Made by a program: the position numbers and the translations under genes
Notes under the pieces: generated by a model
Told to the model about the DNA's origin: nothing
The model's database searches: none
The model's input: the letters and a program-made list of their open reading frames with translations, nothing else
Shown: in pieces, positions 1-8,230 of the stretch
Numbering within the stretch: position 1 is the stretch's first letter
Layout of the letters: every line of letters starts with the position of its first letter
Assembly (NCBI RefSeq): GCF_042926695.1
Contig: NZ_CP170642.1
Coordinates: 2,232,001 to 2,296,000, forward strand
Direction: 5' to 3'
DNA from: Lonepinella koalarum
GTDB lineage: Bacteria > Pseudomonadota > Gammaproteobacteria > Enterobacterales > Pasteurellaceae
Length of the DNA: 64,000 bases

Positions 1-274
1 TTGAAATAACAATGAGTATAATAGCAAAAAGAAATTTAATTGCTTCAAGACGATAAAATAATGTTATATCTATTGGTTTACCCTTTTTAACGAAAAAAGC
101 AATATAAATAACAAAAACACTTGGAACAAAAATAACCAAAAATCCTATGCTAAAAGCATAAGCAAAGTCATTATTATACAAAAATAATATACCAAAAATA
201 GCAATTAAAACAATAATTTCAATAAGATATACTTTTTTATATAATTTTTGAGCTCGTTGCAGTACAGCTGACAT
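1..274 (-). CDS. atpI: ATP synthase subunit I (AtpI), 3' end outside window
   Basis: Reading leftward from the ATG at 274 gives 91 codons open to the window edge. The protein begins MSAVLQRAQKLYKKVYLIE and then shows at least three hydrophobic segments separated by a short loop with VKKGKPID, as in the small membrane protein AtpI that heads the F0F1 ATP synthase operon and helps assemble the c-ring. Context supports this: rsmG and mnmG lie directly upstream on the same strand, the usual gidA-gidB-atp order of gamma-proteobacteria next to oriC. The C-terminus and the rest of the atp operon lie outside the window. Confidence 0.85.
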   Translation of the reverse strand, partial: MSAVLQRAQKLYKKVYLIEIIVLIAIFGILFLYNNDFAYAFSIGFLVIFVPSVFVIYIAFFVKKGKPIDITLFYRLEAIKFLFAIILIVIS

Positions 275-333
275 TGTTTACGCTCACAAAAATCCAAAAA
301 TAATCAAACAGACTAATGTCTGAAAGTTGCCAA

Positions 334-362
334 ATTATCACCTATAAAAGTTATTATTGCAA
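334..362 (-). promoter_or_regulatory. Predicted sigma-70 promoter of the atp operon
   Basis: On the minus strand a -35 box TTGCAA (357-362) is followed after exactly 17 bases by a -10 box GATAAT (334-339). It lies about 60 bp upstream of the atpI start in the 192-bp gap after rsmG. The -10 matches consensus at five of six bases and the -35 at four. This is a prediction from sequence only. Confidence 0.5.
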
Positions 363-466
363 TAAATTAAGCGATAAAACCGAACTTAGATCAAAATTTT
401 GTGAGTTTTATAGCGCTTTTTTAATCAAATTGACTTTTTTAATGCAAGTAAAAATATTAACTTAGA

Positions 467-1105
467 CTACACCTTTTTTATTAACACCAAGTGTCGTTCA
501 CCGACTAATTCTGGCACTTGCAATGCAATCACCTGTTGAACTGTAAATTCCGTCGTAAGTTGTTGCACTTCATCCTGATGATATTGTCCTTTCAATGCAT
601 AAAATAAACCTTTTTCATTGATTAAATGCTGACACCAATCGGTCATATCAGACAGTGAAGCAAAAGCTCGGCTTAATACACCGTCAAATAAATGATCGGG
701 TTTAAATTCTTCTACTCGACTTAATACGGGATAGACGTTAGTCAATCCTAATTCACACACTGCATTACGAACAAAGCTAATGCGTTTACCCAAACTATCA
801 AGTAAATAAAATTGCTTATCTGGATTAATAATCGCTAAGGGTAAACCCGGTAATCCCGGTCCCGTCCCCACATCAATAAAATATTTACCTTGTAAATAAG
901 GACTTACAACGAGACTATCCATAATATGTTTTACTAACATATCTTGCGGATCACGCACAGAAGTTAAATTATAAGCTTTATTCCATTTATGTAATAATAA
1001 CACCAACTGTACTAATTGCGTTTTTTGCAGATCAGTCAAGCAAAGTGCGGTGTTTTTTAACAAAAATTCTAATTTTTCAGCTAAAATTTGTTGTAAATTA
1101 TTCAC
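467..1105 (-). CDS. rsmG: 16S rRNA (guanine527-N7)-methyltransferase RsmG
   Basis: This 212-residue Rossmann methyltransferase uses SAM to methylate G527 of 16S rRNA in the 530 loop. The SAM-binding motif DVGTGPGLPGLPLAI lies near residue 79, preceded by the family signature KWNKAYNLTSVRDP (about 41-54), and SRAFASL follows at about 144. Length fits the family (about 205-215). The start is a GTG at 1105 that overlaps the 3' end of mnmG by 8 bp, so the two are probably translationally coupled. The mnmG-rsmG pair next to the atp genes is the ancestral arrangement. Confidence 0.95.
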   Translation of the reverse strand: MNNLQQILAEKLEFLLKNTALCLTDLQKTQLVQLVLLLHKWNKAYNLTSVRDPQDMLVKHIMDSLVVSPYLQGKYFIDVGTGPGLPGLPLAIINPDKQFYLLDSLGKRISFVRNAVCELGLTNVYPVLSRVEEFKPDHLFDGVLSRAFASLSDMTDWCQHLINEKGLFYALKGQYHQDEVQQLTTEFTVQQVIALQVPELVGERHLVLIKKV

Positions 1106-2987
1106 TACGTTTTAACATTCCCTGTTTTTTCAAATTCACCAATAAAATGGAAATGGCAGCAGGCGTAATACCTGAAATGCGACTGGCTTGTCCAATAGAG
1201 ACGGGACGATGTTGTTCTAATTTAGCCCGCACTTCATTAGAAAGTCCTACCACTAAACTATAATCAAAACGTTCTGGAATAACGGTATTTTCATGACGTT
1301 TTTGTTTTTCAATTTCTTCTTGCTGATGTTCAATATAGCCTTGATATTTAATTGCTATTTCTACTTGTTCGGCAGCCTGTTTATCTTCCAAAGCTGGCGC
1401 AAATAAAGCGGTTTTAGTTAAAATATCATACGTTATTTCAGGGCGACGTAATAAATCAATACCGTTAGCTTCACGCACAATAGAGGTATTTACTAAGTTA
1501 TTGATTTCATCTAAATGTTCAGATTTTGTGTGAATCCAAATTTGTTTTAAACGTTCTTGTTCTTTGGCGATATTATCCATTTTTTGATTAAATCTCACCC
1601 AACGTTTTTCATCTATTAAACCTAGTTTGCGAGCAATTGGGGTTAAACGAATATCGGCGTTATCTTCACGTAATAATAAACGATATTCCGCTCGAGAAGT
1701 GAAGACACGGTAGGGTTCTTTTGTGCCAAGGGTACAAAGATCATCCACTAATACACCAACGTATGCTTGATCACGGCGTGGATACCAAGGATCTTTTTGT
1801 TGCACAAACAATCCTGCGTTAATGCCTGCTAACAATCCCTGAGCTGCCGCTTCTTCATAACCTGTGGTGCCATTAATTTGACCCGCAAAGAATAATCCTT
1901 TAATCGTTTTGGTTTCTAAAGTAGGTTTTAAATCTCTAGGATCGAAATAATCATATTCAATAGCATAACCGGGTTTCACAATGCGCGTTTTTTCTAGTCC
2001 TACCATGGAATTAACGATCGCCATTTGTACATCAAACGGTAAACTAGTAGAAATACCGTTCGGATAGACTTCATTGGAAGTTAAGCCCTCTGGTTCAAGA
2101 TAAATTTGATGGGAATTGCGATCCGCAAAACGCATCACTTTATCTTCAATAGACGGACAATAACGTGGACCGATCCCCTCAATAATCCCTGTGTACATAG
2201 GACTACGATCCAAATTTTGACGGATCACTTGATGGGTTTTTTCATTAGTATGAGTAATAAAACATGGAATTTGACGGGGATGTTGATCCACACTTCCCAT
2301 AAAGGAAAATACGGGCAGGTGATCATCACCATGTTGTTTAGCTAACACATCAAAATTAATTGTTCGTGCATCTAAACGTGGCGGTGTACCTGTTTTTAAA
2401 CGATCTACACGAAGACCTAAATCACGCAAACGATAAGAAAGACTTACAGAAGCAGGATCGCCAGCTCGTCCACCTTGGTAATTTTGTAAACCTATATGGA
2501 TCTTACCCGCTAAAAACGTACCTGCCGTTAATACTACCGATCCTGCACGAAATTTTAACCCCATTTTGGTTTCCACGCCTGTAACTTGATCTTGTTCGAT
2601 CAATATATCTGTTACTTCTTGCTGAAAAATATCTAAATTAGGTTGATTTTCAAGAGCTATACGCACTGCTTGGCGATACAATACACGATCTGCTTGTGCT
2701 CGAGTGGCACGTACCGCAGGACCTTTAGAACTATTTAGCGTACGAAATTGAATCCCAGCTTGATCGGTAGCCGTTGCCATTAATCCTCCCATGGCATCAA
2801 TTTCTTTCACTAAATGACCTTTACCAATCCCTCCAATAGCGGGATTACAAGACATTTGTCCAAGTGTATCAATATTATGGGTTAATAAAAGGGTTTTAAG
2901 CCCCATACGAGCAGGAGCAAGGGCAGCTTCTGTGCCAGCATGACCGCCACCAATAACGATCACATCATAATTTTCTGTATAAAACAT
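1098..2987 (-). CDS. mnmG: tRNA uridine-5-carboxymethylaminomethyl modification enzyme MnmG (GidA)
   Basis: The 629-residue FAD protein works with MnmE to build the cmnm5 modification on the wobble uridine of certain tRNAs. The N-terminal dinucleotide fold is clear (VIGGGHAGTEAALA near residue 12), followed by the GidA signatures CNPAIGGIGKGHL (about 47-59) and GLFFAGQINGTTGYEEAA (about 365-382), and a C-terminal helical domain. Full length for the family. The ATG at 2987 has an AAGGT ribosome site. The gene runs away from the putative oriC, as in Escherichia coli, and overlaps rsmG. Confidence 0.97.
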   Translation of the reverse strand: MFYTENYDVIVIGGGHAGTEAALAPARMGLKTLLLTHNIDTLGQMSCNPAIGGIGKGHLVKEIDAMGGLMATATDQAGIQFRTLNSSKGPAVRATRAQADRVLYRQAVRIALENQPNLDIFQQEVTDILIEQDQVTGVETKMGLKFRAGSVVLTAGTFLAGKIHIGLQNYQGGRAGDPASVSLSYRLRDLGLRVDRLKTGTPPRLDARTINFDVLAKQHGDDHLPVFSFMGSVDQHPRQIPCFITHTNEKTHQVIRQNLDRSPMYTGIIEGIGPRYCPSIEDKVMRFADRNSHQIYLEPEGLTSNEVYPNGISTSLPFDVQMAIVNSMVGLEKTRIVKPGYAIEYDYFDPRDLKPTLETKTIKGLFFAGQINGTTGYEEAAAQGLLAGINAGLFVQQKDPWYPRRDQAYVGVLVDDLCTLGTKEPYRVFTSRAEYRLLLREDNADIRLTPIARKLGLIDEKRWVRFNQKMDNIAKEQERLKQIWIHTKSEHLDEINNLVNTSIVREANGIDLLRRPEITYDILTKTALFAPALEDKQAAEQVEIAIKYQGYIEHQQEEIEKQKRHENTVIPERFDYSLVVGLSNEVRAKLEQHRPVSIGQASRISGITPAAISILLVNLKKQGMLKRSE

Positions 2988-3368
2988 AGTAACCTTGATT
3001 TATTAAAGATCCCTTTCACCGATCTCAGCTAAAAATAAAGGCGTATTTTACCTAAATTTGAGTAAACAGGAAAGTAGATCAGTAAAATTCGATCCGATAA
3101 AGATCGGTTTGCTAATAAATAGAGATCTTATTTATATATAAAGATCTTATTATGGTTATTATTAGATCCACTGTTTATCGTGGGTAAGGATCTTTTTCTT
3201 TTATAGATGAAAGTGTTAGATCTTTTTTAAATTAAGGAAAAACATGATCTTTACAGTAAGAAAAGATGGTATAACTCGTTCAGTTATCCACATATAAAAT
3301 TTTATTGTATTTTATCCATGGAATTAATACAGGTTTTTAACTGGATTTTATTTAGTTATCCACAGTCA
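2988..3368. other. Putative chromosomal replication origin (oriC)
   Basis: No gene fits this 381-bp A+T-rich stretch. It holds 11 GATC (Dam) sites between 3008 and 3249, where chance predicts about one. Several sit inside 13-mer-like units starting GATCTT followed by T/A runs (3124, 3143, 3189, 3219, 3246), like the unwinding repeats of E. coli oriC. Two perfect DnaA boxes TTATCCACA lie at 3284-3292 and 3356-3364, with a near match TTATCCATG at 3312-3320. The mnmG side carries the AT-rich repeats and the far side the DnaA boxes, the same polarity as E. coli. No mioC gene follows; a LysR gene takes its place. Confidence 0.8.
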
Positions 3369-4286
3369 CTAAATATTTTTTGAATTTGAATTTGGGAAAT
3401 AACATAAGCAAACATCCTTAATAATTTTCACTAAAGCAGTTTGTAAACGGCTTGGTTTGGTTTTGTTGGCTGTTGCCATATATAAGTGACAAGGAAGCTG
3501 TGGTTGAGCTATTTTTACCGCGGTTAATTGTGGATGAGCCTGTCCTAGCGCTAATACCATAGGCAATAAAATAGAATTTCCTAATCCATCTTCCACTAAA
3601 TCTAAAACCAATTCTTTGCTATCTACTTCTAATACCACATTACTTTTTCTGTGTAGTTTTGTCATTTCATTATCAAATAACTGACGGAAAGTATTGCCTT
3701 GAGTGGGTAAAATAAGAGGGATTTGTTGAAAATCGTCAAGTTCAATTTGGCTTTTTTGTGCCAGAGGATTATCTTTGCGAGTGATTAATTCTAGCTGTAC
3801 TTGTGTGAGTAGATCATAATCAATACCCGATTGGAAAGGCGGATTATGTAATAATGCCACATTTAAACGGTTGTTCGTGATGCGTTCTTGTAAATTTGCT
3901 GTGAAAGCCTCTACTACCACAAGATTTGCTTCGGGTAATTGGGAATAAAAACGTCTGATGATATTTTTAGCAAATAATTTAGATAATGTTGGTGGGATAC
4001 CTAGGGTGATAGTACCACTGATCTTACCTTGAGCAAGGTTTAAATCTTCTTGTAAATTGTCTAGTTGTGCAAAAATGGCATAGCTATGTTTAAGTAAAAT
4101 ATTGCCTGCTTCAGTGGTACAAACACCTCTGCCATTGCGTATAAATAAATTCTGTTTTAATTCCACTTCTAATTGACGAATTTGCCGGCTTAGTAAAGGC
4201 TGTGCCACATTGAATTGCTCCGCTGCTTTGGTGTAACTACCTAGTTCTGCCACTTTAATAAAATATTTCAATTGTTTTAAATCCAT
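3369..4286 (-). CDS. LysR-family regulator, likely controls the divergent lig operon
   Basis: A 305-residue LysR regulator. The N-terminal winged helix-turn-helix is evident (MDLKQLKYFIKVAELGSYTK, then AAEQFNVAQPLLSRQIRQLE, residues 1-40) and is followed by an effector-binding domain (from about 90, e.g. GTITLGIPPTLSKL). The start at 4286 was chosen because it places MDLKQLKYF at the N-terminus; an in-frame ATG at 4367 would add 27 residues unlike the family. It is transcribed away from the tautomerase gene at 4390 with a 103-bp shared promoter region holding inverted repeats, the usual layout for an autoregulated activator whose inducer is a pathway intermediate. The inducer cannot be told from sequence. 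Confidence 0.9.
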   Translation of the reverse strand: MDLKQLKYFIKVAELGSYTKAAEQFNVAQPLLSRQIRQLEVELKQNLFIRNGRGVCTTEAGNILLKHSYAIFAQLDNLQEDLNLAQGKISGTITLGIPPTLSKLFAKNIIRRFYSQLPEANLVVVEAFTANLQERITNNRLNVALLHNPPFQSGIDYDLLTQVQLELITRKDNPLAQKSQIELDDFQQIPLILPTQGNTFRQLFDNEMTKLHRKSNVVLEVDSKELVLDLVEDGLGNSILLPMVLALGQAHPQLTAVKIAQPQLPCHLYMATANKTKPSRLQTALVKIIKDVCLCYFPNSNSKNI

Positions 4287-4308
4287 GTTAATACCTGTTA
4301 TTTTAGTT

Positions 4309-4376
4309 ATATCTGATAGGTGAAATATACTATTTTTTATATAGTAATAAAAGCATAGAATTGCCACATCAGATAT
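4309..4376. promoter_or_regulatory. Nested inverted repeats, candidate LysR operator
   Basis: A perfect 9-bp inverted repeat, ATATCTGAT (4309-4317) and ATCAGATAT (4368-4376), encloses a second dyad TACTAT/ATAGTA around 4328-4346. Both lie between the divergent LysR gene and the first lig gene. Paired dyads in such gaps typically form LysR recognition and activation sites. A strong ribosome site (AGGAGG) follows at 4380-4385, just before the ATG at 4390. Confidence 0.5.
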
Positions 4377-4389
4377 ATAGGAGGAAAAA

Positions 4390-5487
4390 ATGGTAACTCA
4401 AACGGCAATTCCTTGCATGCTTATGCGTGGTGGCACATCAAAAGGTCCATTTTTTAGTTTTGATGATTTACCAAAAGATATTGAAACTCGCAATAATGTA
4501 CTACTTGCAGCCCTTGGTTCACCAGATAAACGACAAATTGACGGCATCGGTGGCGCTCATTCTTTAACCAGTAAAGTAGGTATCGTCAAAATCAGTGATT
4601 TACCCAATGTAGATTTAGAATTTCTATTTGCACAATTACAACCCGATAGTGATTCTGTAAATACCAACGTCAATTGTGGCAATATGTTGGCCGCTGTAGT
4701 GCCTTTTGCTTTAGAGAAAGGTTTAATTAAGGCTCAAGGTGAAACCACCACTGTTCGTGTATTAACCCAAAATACTGGCGTATTAGCTGATATTACCGTA
4801 CAAACCCCCAATCAAACCATTACTTATGATGGTGATGCCAAAATTGATGGTGTTCCCAATACCCATGCTCCTATTCAAATTCGTTTTTTAGATACGGAAG
4901 GATCAGTGTGCGGTAGCTTGCTTCCAACGGGCAATGTTTATGATGAATTTGATTTAGCTGAATTTGGCAAATTACCAGCGACTTGTATTGATAATGGTAT
5001 GCCAATGGTTTTAGTGCGTGCAAAAGATGTGCATCGCACCGCTTATGAAAAGGTTGCTGAACTGAATCAAGATGAACAACTGAAACAGATTTTAGAACAA
5101 TTGCGGATTCAAGCGGGCTTTAAAATGAATCTAGGCGATGTTAGCGATAAAAATTACCCGAAAATGTGTTTATTAAGTGAGCCTATTCAAGGGGGTAATG
5201 TGCATACACGCTGTTTTATTCCCCATGTTTGCCATGAAGCTATTGGCGTATTAGCAGCGGTGACGATTGCCACTGCCTGCGTGATACCTGATACGGTAGC
5301 TTATGGTTTTTCTGATTTCAATCCTAAAAAACCCTTTTCAGTGGAACACCCCAGTGGAGAATTTAGCGTGACATTAAGCTTTAATTCACAAGGTAAGGTG
5401 GAAAGTGCGGCATTGTTACGCACCGCAAGATTATTAATGAAAGGTGAAGTGATGATTTCACCAAAAATTTGGTCACAAGGAGAATAA
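4390..5487 (+). CDS. ligU: 4-oxalomesaconate tautomerase (PrpF family, LigU/GalD type)
   Basis: A 365-residue PrpF-family isomerase. In protocatechuate and gallate degradation this enzyme interconverts the keto/enol or double-bond isomers of 4-oxalomesaconate. Family signatures are visible: the N-terminal CMLMRGGTSKGPFF (about 9-22), GGAHSLTSKVGIV (about 55-67), a central NCGNMLAAVVPFA (about 96-108) and a late GDVSDKNYPKMCLL. The specific call rests on its position directly in front of genes of LigJ, LigK and LigI type; PrpF relatives also act on aconitates. It starts the operon behind a strong AGGAGG site, and its stop is one base before the next gene's ATG. Confidence 0.85.
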   Translation: MVTQTAIPCMLMRGGTSKGPFFSFDDLPKDIETRNNVLLAALGSPDKRQIDGIGGAHSLTSKVGIVKISDLPNVDLEFLFAQLQPDSDSVNTNVNCGNMLAAVVPFALEKGLIKAQGETTTVRVLTQNTGVLADITVQTPNQTITYDGDAKIDGVPNTHAPIQIRFLDTEGSVCGSLLPTGNVYDEFDLAEFGKLPATCIDNGMPMVLVRAKDVHRTAYEKVAELNQDEQLKQILEQLRIQAGFKMNLGDVSDKNYPKMCLLSEPIQGGNVHTRCFIPHVCHEAIGVLAAVTIATACVIPDTVAYGFSDFNPKKPFSVEHPSGEFSVTLSFNSQGKVESAALLRTARLLMKGEVMISPKIWSQGE

Positions 5488-5488
5488 G

Positions 5489-6520
5489 ATGAGTTTAATT
5501 ATTGATTGTCATGGACATTACACCACCGCACCAAAAGCCTTAGAAGAATGGCGAAATAAACAAATTGCTGGGATTAAACAGCCATCTGCCATGCCAAAGG
5601 TCGCAGATTTAAATATTTCCGATGATGAACTACGTGAATCCATTGAATTAAATCAACTGAAATTTATGCGAGAACGGGGTTCTGATATTACCTTATTTTC
5701 ACCACGAGCTAGCTTTATGGCGCATCATATTGGTGATTACAATATTTCTGCCACTTGGGCGTCTATTTGTAATGAACTTTGTTATCGCGTATCACAACTA
5801 TTTCCTGAGCATTTTGTGCCAGTGGCGATGTTACCACAATCGCCTGGCGTGCCAACGGAAACCTGCTTAGCGGAAATAGATCGTTGTATTAATGAATATG
5901 GCAATGTAGGCATTAACCTTAACCCCGATCCATCTGGTGGACATTGGACATCTCCGCCATTAACTGATCCTTATTGGTTTCCTATTTATGAAAAAATGGT
6001 GGAATACGATATTCCAGCCATGATCCACGTCAGCACCAGTTGTAACCATTGTTTCCATACTACAGGGGCACATTATTTAAATGCGGACACCACCAGTTTT
6101 ATGCAGTGCCTACAAGGTGATTTATTTAAAGAATTTCCAACCTTACGCTTTATTGTGCCACATGGTGGCGGTGCAGCCCCTTATCATTGGGGTCGTTTTC
6201 GTGGTTTGGCGATGATGATGAAAAAGCCGATTTTAGAACAACATTTATTAAATAATATTTTCTTTGATACCTGTGTTTATCATCAACCGGGCATTGATTT
6301 GTTATTGGATGTAATTCCGCACAAAAATGTGTTATTTGCATCTGAAATGATTGGTGCGGTGCGTGATATTGATCCACGCACAGGATTCTATTTTGACGAT
6401 ACCAAACGTTATATTGAAGCAAGCCAATTAAGCACAGAACAAAAACATCAAATTTATGAAGGCAATGCTCGTCGCGTTTTCCCACGTTTAGATGCACAAC
6501 TCAAAGCAAAAGGATTATAG
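5489..6520 (+). CDS. ligJ: 4-oxalomesaconate hydratase (amidohydrolase superfamily, LigJ type)
   Basis: A 343-residue TIM-barrel enzyme of the amidohydrolase_2 group. The metal-binding HxH lies at the start (IDCHGHY, residues 5-11). Further signatures are FSPRASFMAHHIGD (about 71-84), MIHVSTSCNHCFHTTGAHY (about 179-197), IVPHGGGAAPYHWGRFRGLA (about 222-241), FFDTCVYHQPGIDLL and LFASEMIGAVRDIDP. These agree closely, from memory, with the Sphingobium LigJ hydratase, which adds water to 4-oxalomesaconate to give 4-carboxy-4-hydroxy-2-oxoadipate. Full length. It follows ligU immediately and is 9 bp from the next start. Confidence 0.9.
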   Translation: MSLIIDCHGHYTTAPKALEEWRNKQIAGIKQPSAMPKVADLNISDDELRESIELNQLKFMRERGSDITLFSPRASFMAHHIGDYNISATWASICNELCYRVSQLFPEHFVPVAMLPQSPGVPTETCLAEIDRCINEYGNVGINLNPDPSGGHWTSPPLTDPYWFPIYEKMVEYDIPAMIHVSTSCNHCFHTTGAHYLNADTTSFMQCLQGDLFKEFPTLRFIVPHGGGAAPYHWGRFRGLAMMMKKPILEQHLLNNIFFDTCVYHQPGIDLLLDVIPHKNVLFASEMIGAVRDIDPRTGFYFDDTKRYIEASQLSTEQKHQIYEGNARRVFPRLDAQLKAKGL

Positions 6521-6529
6521 GTGAAAAAA

Positions 6530-7228
6530 ATGACAGAATTAGCGATTAATCAATTAGGCGTAGTGAAACGCCATATTCAACGAGCCGACAAAAGCGCGGT
6601 GGAAAAATTAGCCAAATTTGGTGTGGCTACCATTCATGAAGCGATGGGACGAATTGGCTTAATGAAACCCTATATCCGCCCTATTTATCCCCATGCCAAA
6701 CTTTGTGGTACAGCGGTTACTGCATTATTGCAACCAGGGGACAACTGGATGTTGCATGTTGCGGCGGAACAAATTCAACAGGGCGACATTGTGGTGGCGG
6801 GCTGTACAGCAGATTCTACCGATGGTTTTTTTGGCGAATTACTTGCCACATCATTTAGAGCGAGAGGGGCTAAAGGCTTGATTATTGATGGCGGTGTGCG
6901 TGATGTCGCAGAACTGGAAAAAATGGATTTTCCTGTATTTAGTAAAGCTATTCATTCCAAAGGGACGATTAAAGCTACCTTAGGATCGGTGAATGTGCCA
7001 GTGATTTGTGCAGGCATGGTAGTTTATCCGGGCGATGTGGTGGTTGCCGATGCGGATGGTGTCGTGGTGGTGCCTGCTGCGAAAGCCTTAGAAGTGGCAG
7101 AAGCAGCCCAAAAACGCGAAGATAACGAAGCAGGCAAACGTCAACAATTTGAAGCAGGCGTATTAGGTTTGGATTTATACAAAATGCGTGAAAAATTAGC
7201 CAATGCAGGTTTGCAATATATTGATTAA
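6530..7228 (+). CDS. ligK: 4-carboxy-4-hydroxy-2-oxoadipate aldolase (RraA-like fold, LigK/GalC type)
   Basis: This class II pyruvate aldolase cleaves 4-carboxy-4-hydroxy-2-oxoadipate to pyruvate and oxaloacetate; family members can also decarboxylate oxaloacetate. Visible signatures are FGVATIHEAMGRIGLM (N-terminal), PGDNWMLHVAAEQIQQGDIV (about 75-94), the substrate/metal segment GLIIDGGVRDVAEL (about 123-136) and GSVNVPVICAGMVVYPGDVV. The C-terminus LGLDLYKMREKL is as in LigK. Two starts are possible: GTG at 6521 and ATG at 6530 (AGGTGA just upstream); the ATG gives 232 residues and is preferred. It sits inside the operon between ligJ and ligI. Confidence 0.9.
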   Translation: MTELAINQLGVVKRHIQRADKSAVEKLAKFGVATIHEAMGRIGLMKPYIRPIYPHAKLCGTAVTALLQPGDNWMLHVAAEQIQQGDIVVAGCTADSTDGFFGELLATSFRARGAKGLIIDGGVRDVAELEKMDFPVFSKAIHSKGTIKATLGSVNVPVICAGMVVYPGDVVVADADGVVVVPAAKALEVAEAAQKREDNEAGKRQQFEAGVLGLDLYKMREKLANAGLQYID

Positions 7229-7242
7229 AAGGGAGAAATAAC

Positions 7243-8160
7243 ATGAAATTTGAAGTAACACCGGGTTGGCTGCCTTTTTACCCTAATCCATCAAAACCTA
7301 AATTAACCTTACCCAAAGGGGCAGTTGATGCTCATTGCCATGTGTTTGGACCGGGTGAACAATTTCCTTATGCACTAGAACGTAAATACACACCCTGTGA
7401 TGCGTCCAAAGATCAACTCTTTGCTCTGCGTGATTTACTTGGCTTTGAACGCAATGTGATTGTGCAAGCCACTTGCCATGGTGCCGATAATCGTGCTTTG
7501 GTAGATGCACTTGAACATTCTCATGGCAAAGCAAGGGGTGTGGCTACGGTGCGTGCGGATGTCAGTCAAGAAGAATTACAACGCCTACACAAAGCTGGGG
7601 TGCGTGGGGTACGTTTTAATTTTGTAAAACGTCTAGTGGATACTGCACCAACGGAAACCTTAATGACCATTGCAAATAAAATTACTCCGTTAGGTTGGCA
7701 TATTGTGATCTATTTTGAAGCGCAGGATCTGGCGGAATATTGGGATTTCTTCACTCAATTACCTACTACCGTGGTAGTAGATCATATGGGTAGACCGGAT
7801 GTCAGCAAACCAGTAGACGGCGAAGAATTTAACTTGTTTGTTAAATTAATGGCAGAACACCCTAATTTTTGGAGCAAAGTTTCCTGCCCTGAACGGTTAA
7901 GTGTGACCGGTCCAAAAGCCTTAAATGGCGAACAACATGCTTACACCGATGTGGTGCCTTTTGCTCAGCGTTTAATTCAGCTGTTCCCTGATAGGGTTTT
8001 ATTTGGCACCGATTGGCCACACCCCAATTTAAAAGATCATATGCCAGATGATGGGTTATTGGTGGATTATATTGCTCAAATAGCCACCACAGAGCAACAA
8101 CGGCAACGCCTGCTGGTGGATAACCCAATGCGATTATATTGGGCTGATGAACAGGAATAA
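7243..8160 (+). CDS. ligI: 2-pyrone-4,6-dicarboxylate lactonase (LigI type)
   Basis: A 305-residue amidohydrolase that opens the lactone 2-pyrone-4,6-dicarboxylate (PDC) to 4-oxalomesaconate. The N-terminus carries PKGAVDAHCHVFGPG with the HxH at about residues 30-32; then NVIVQATCHGADN, RGVRFNFVKRLVD (substrate contact region, about 121-133), VVVDHMGRPDVSKP, VLFGTDWPHPNLKDHMPDDG with the catalytic Asp (about 253-272), and the ending NPMRLYW. Order and spacing match Sphingobium LigI as I remember it, end to end. This is the most specific gene in the operon because PDC lactonases have few close relatives of other function. Confidence 0.92.
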   Translation: MKFEVTPGWLPFYPNPSKPKLTLPKGAVDAHCHVFGPGEQFPYALERKYTPCDASKDQLFALRDLLGFERNVIVQATCHGADNRALVDALEHSHGKARGVATVRADVSQEELQRLHKAGVRGVRFNFVKRLVDTAPTETLMTIANKITPLGWHIVIYFEAQDLAEYWDFFTQLPTTVVVDHMGRPDVSKPVDGEEFNLFVKLMAEHPNFWSKVSCPERLSVTGPKALNGEQHAYTDVVPFAQRLIQLFPDRVLFGTDWPHPNLKDHMPDDGLLVDYIAQIATTEQQRQRLLVDNPMRLYWADEQE

Positions 8161-8164
8161 GACA

Positions 8165-8215
8165 AAAGTGCGGTGAAAAATACTAAATAAATTTGATATT
8201 TTTTCACCGCACTTT
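8165..8215 (+). terminator. USS-pair hairpin after ligI
   Basis: A 15-bp perfect stem, AAAGTGCGGTGAAAA (8165-8179) and its complement (8201-8215), closes a 21-base loop. Both arms contain the Haemophilus uptake sequence. Such inverted USS pairs often act as terminators in this family, so transcription into the transporter gene at 8231 may be reduced or partly separate. Confidence 0.6.
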
Positions 8216-8230
8216 AATAAGGAATATCAC

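Noticed and set aside
2106..2584. Two open frames opposite mnmG
   Set aside because: Antisense to conserved mnmG domains, with no start signals.
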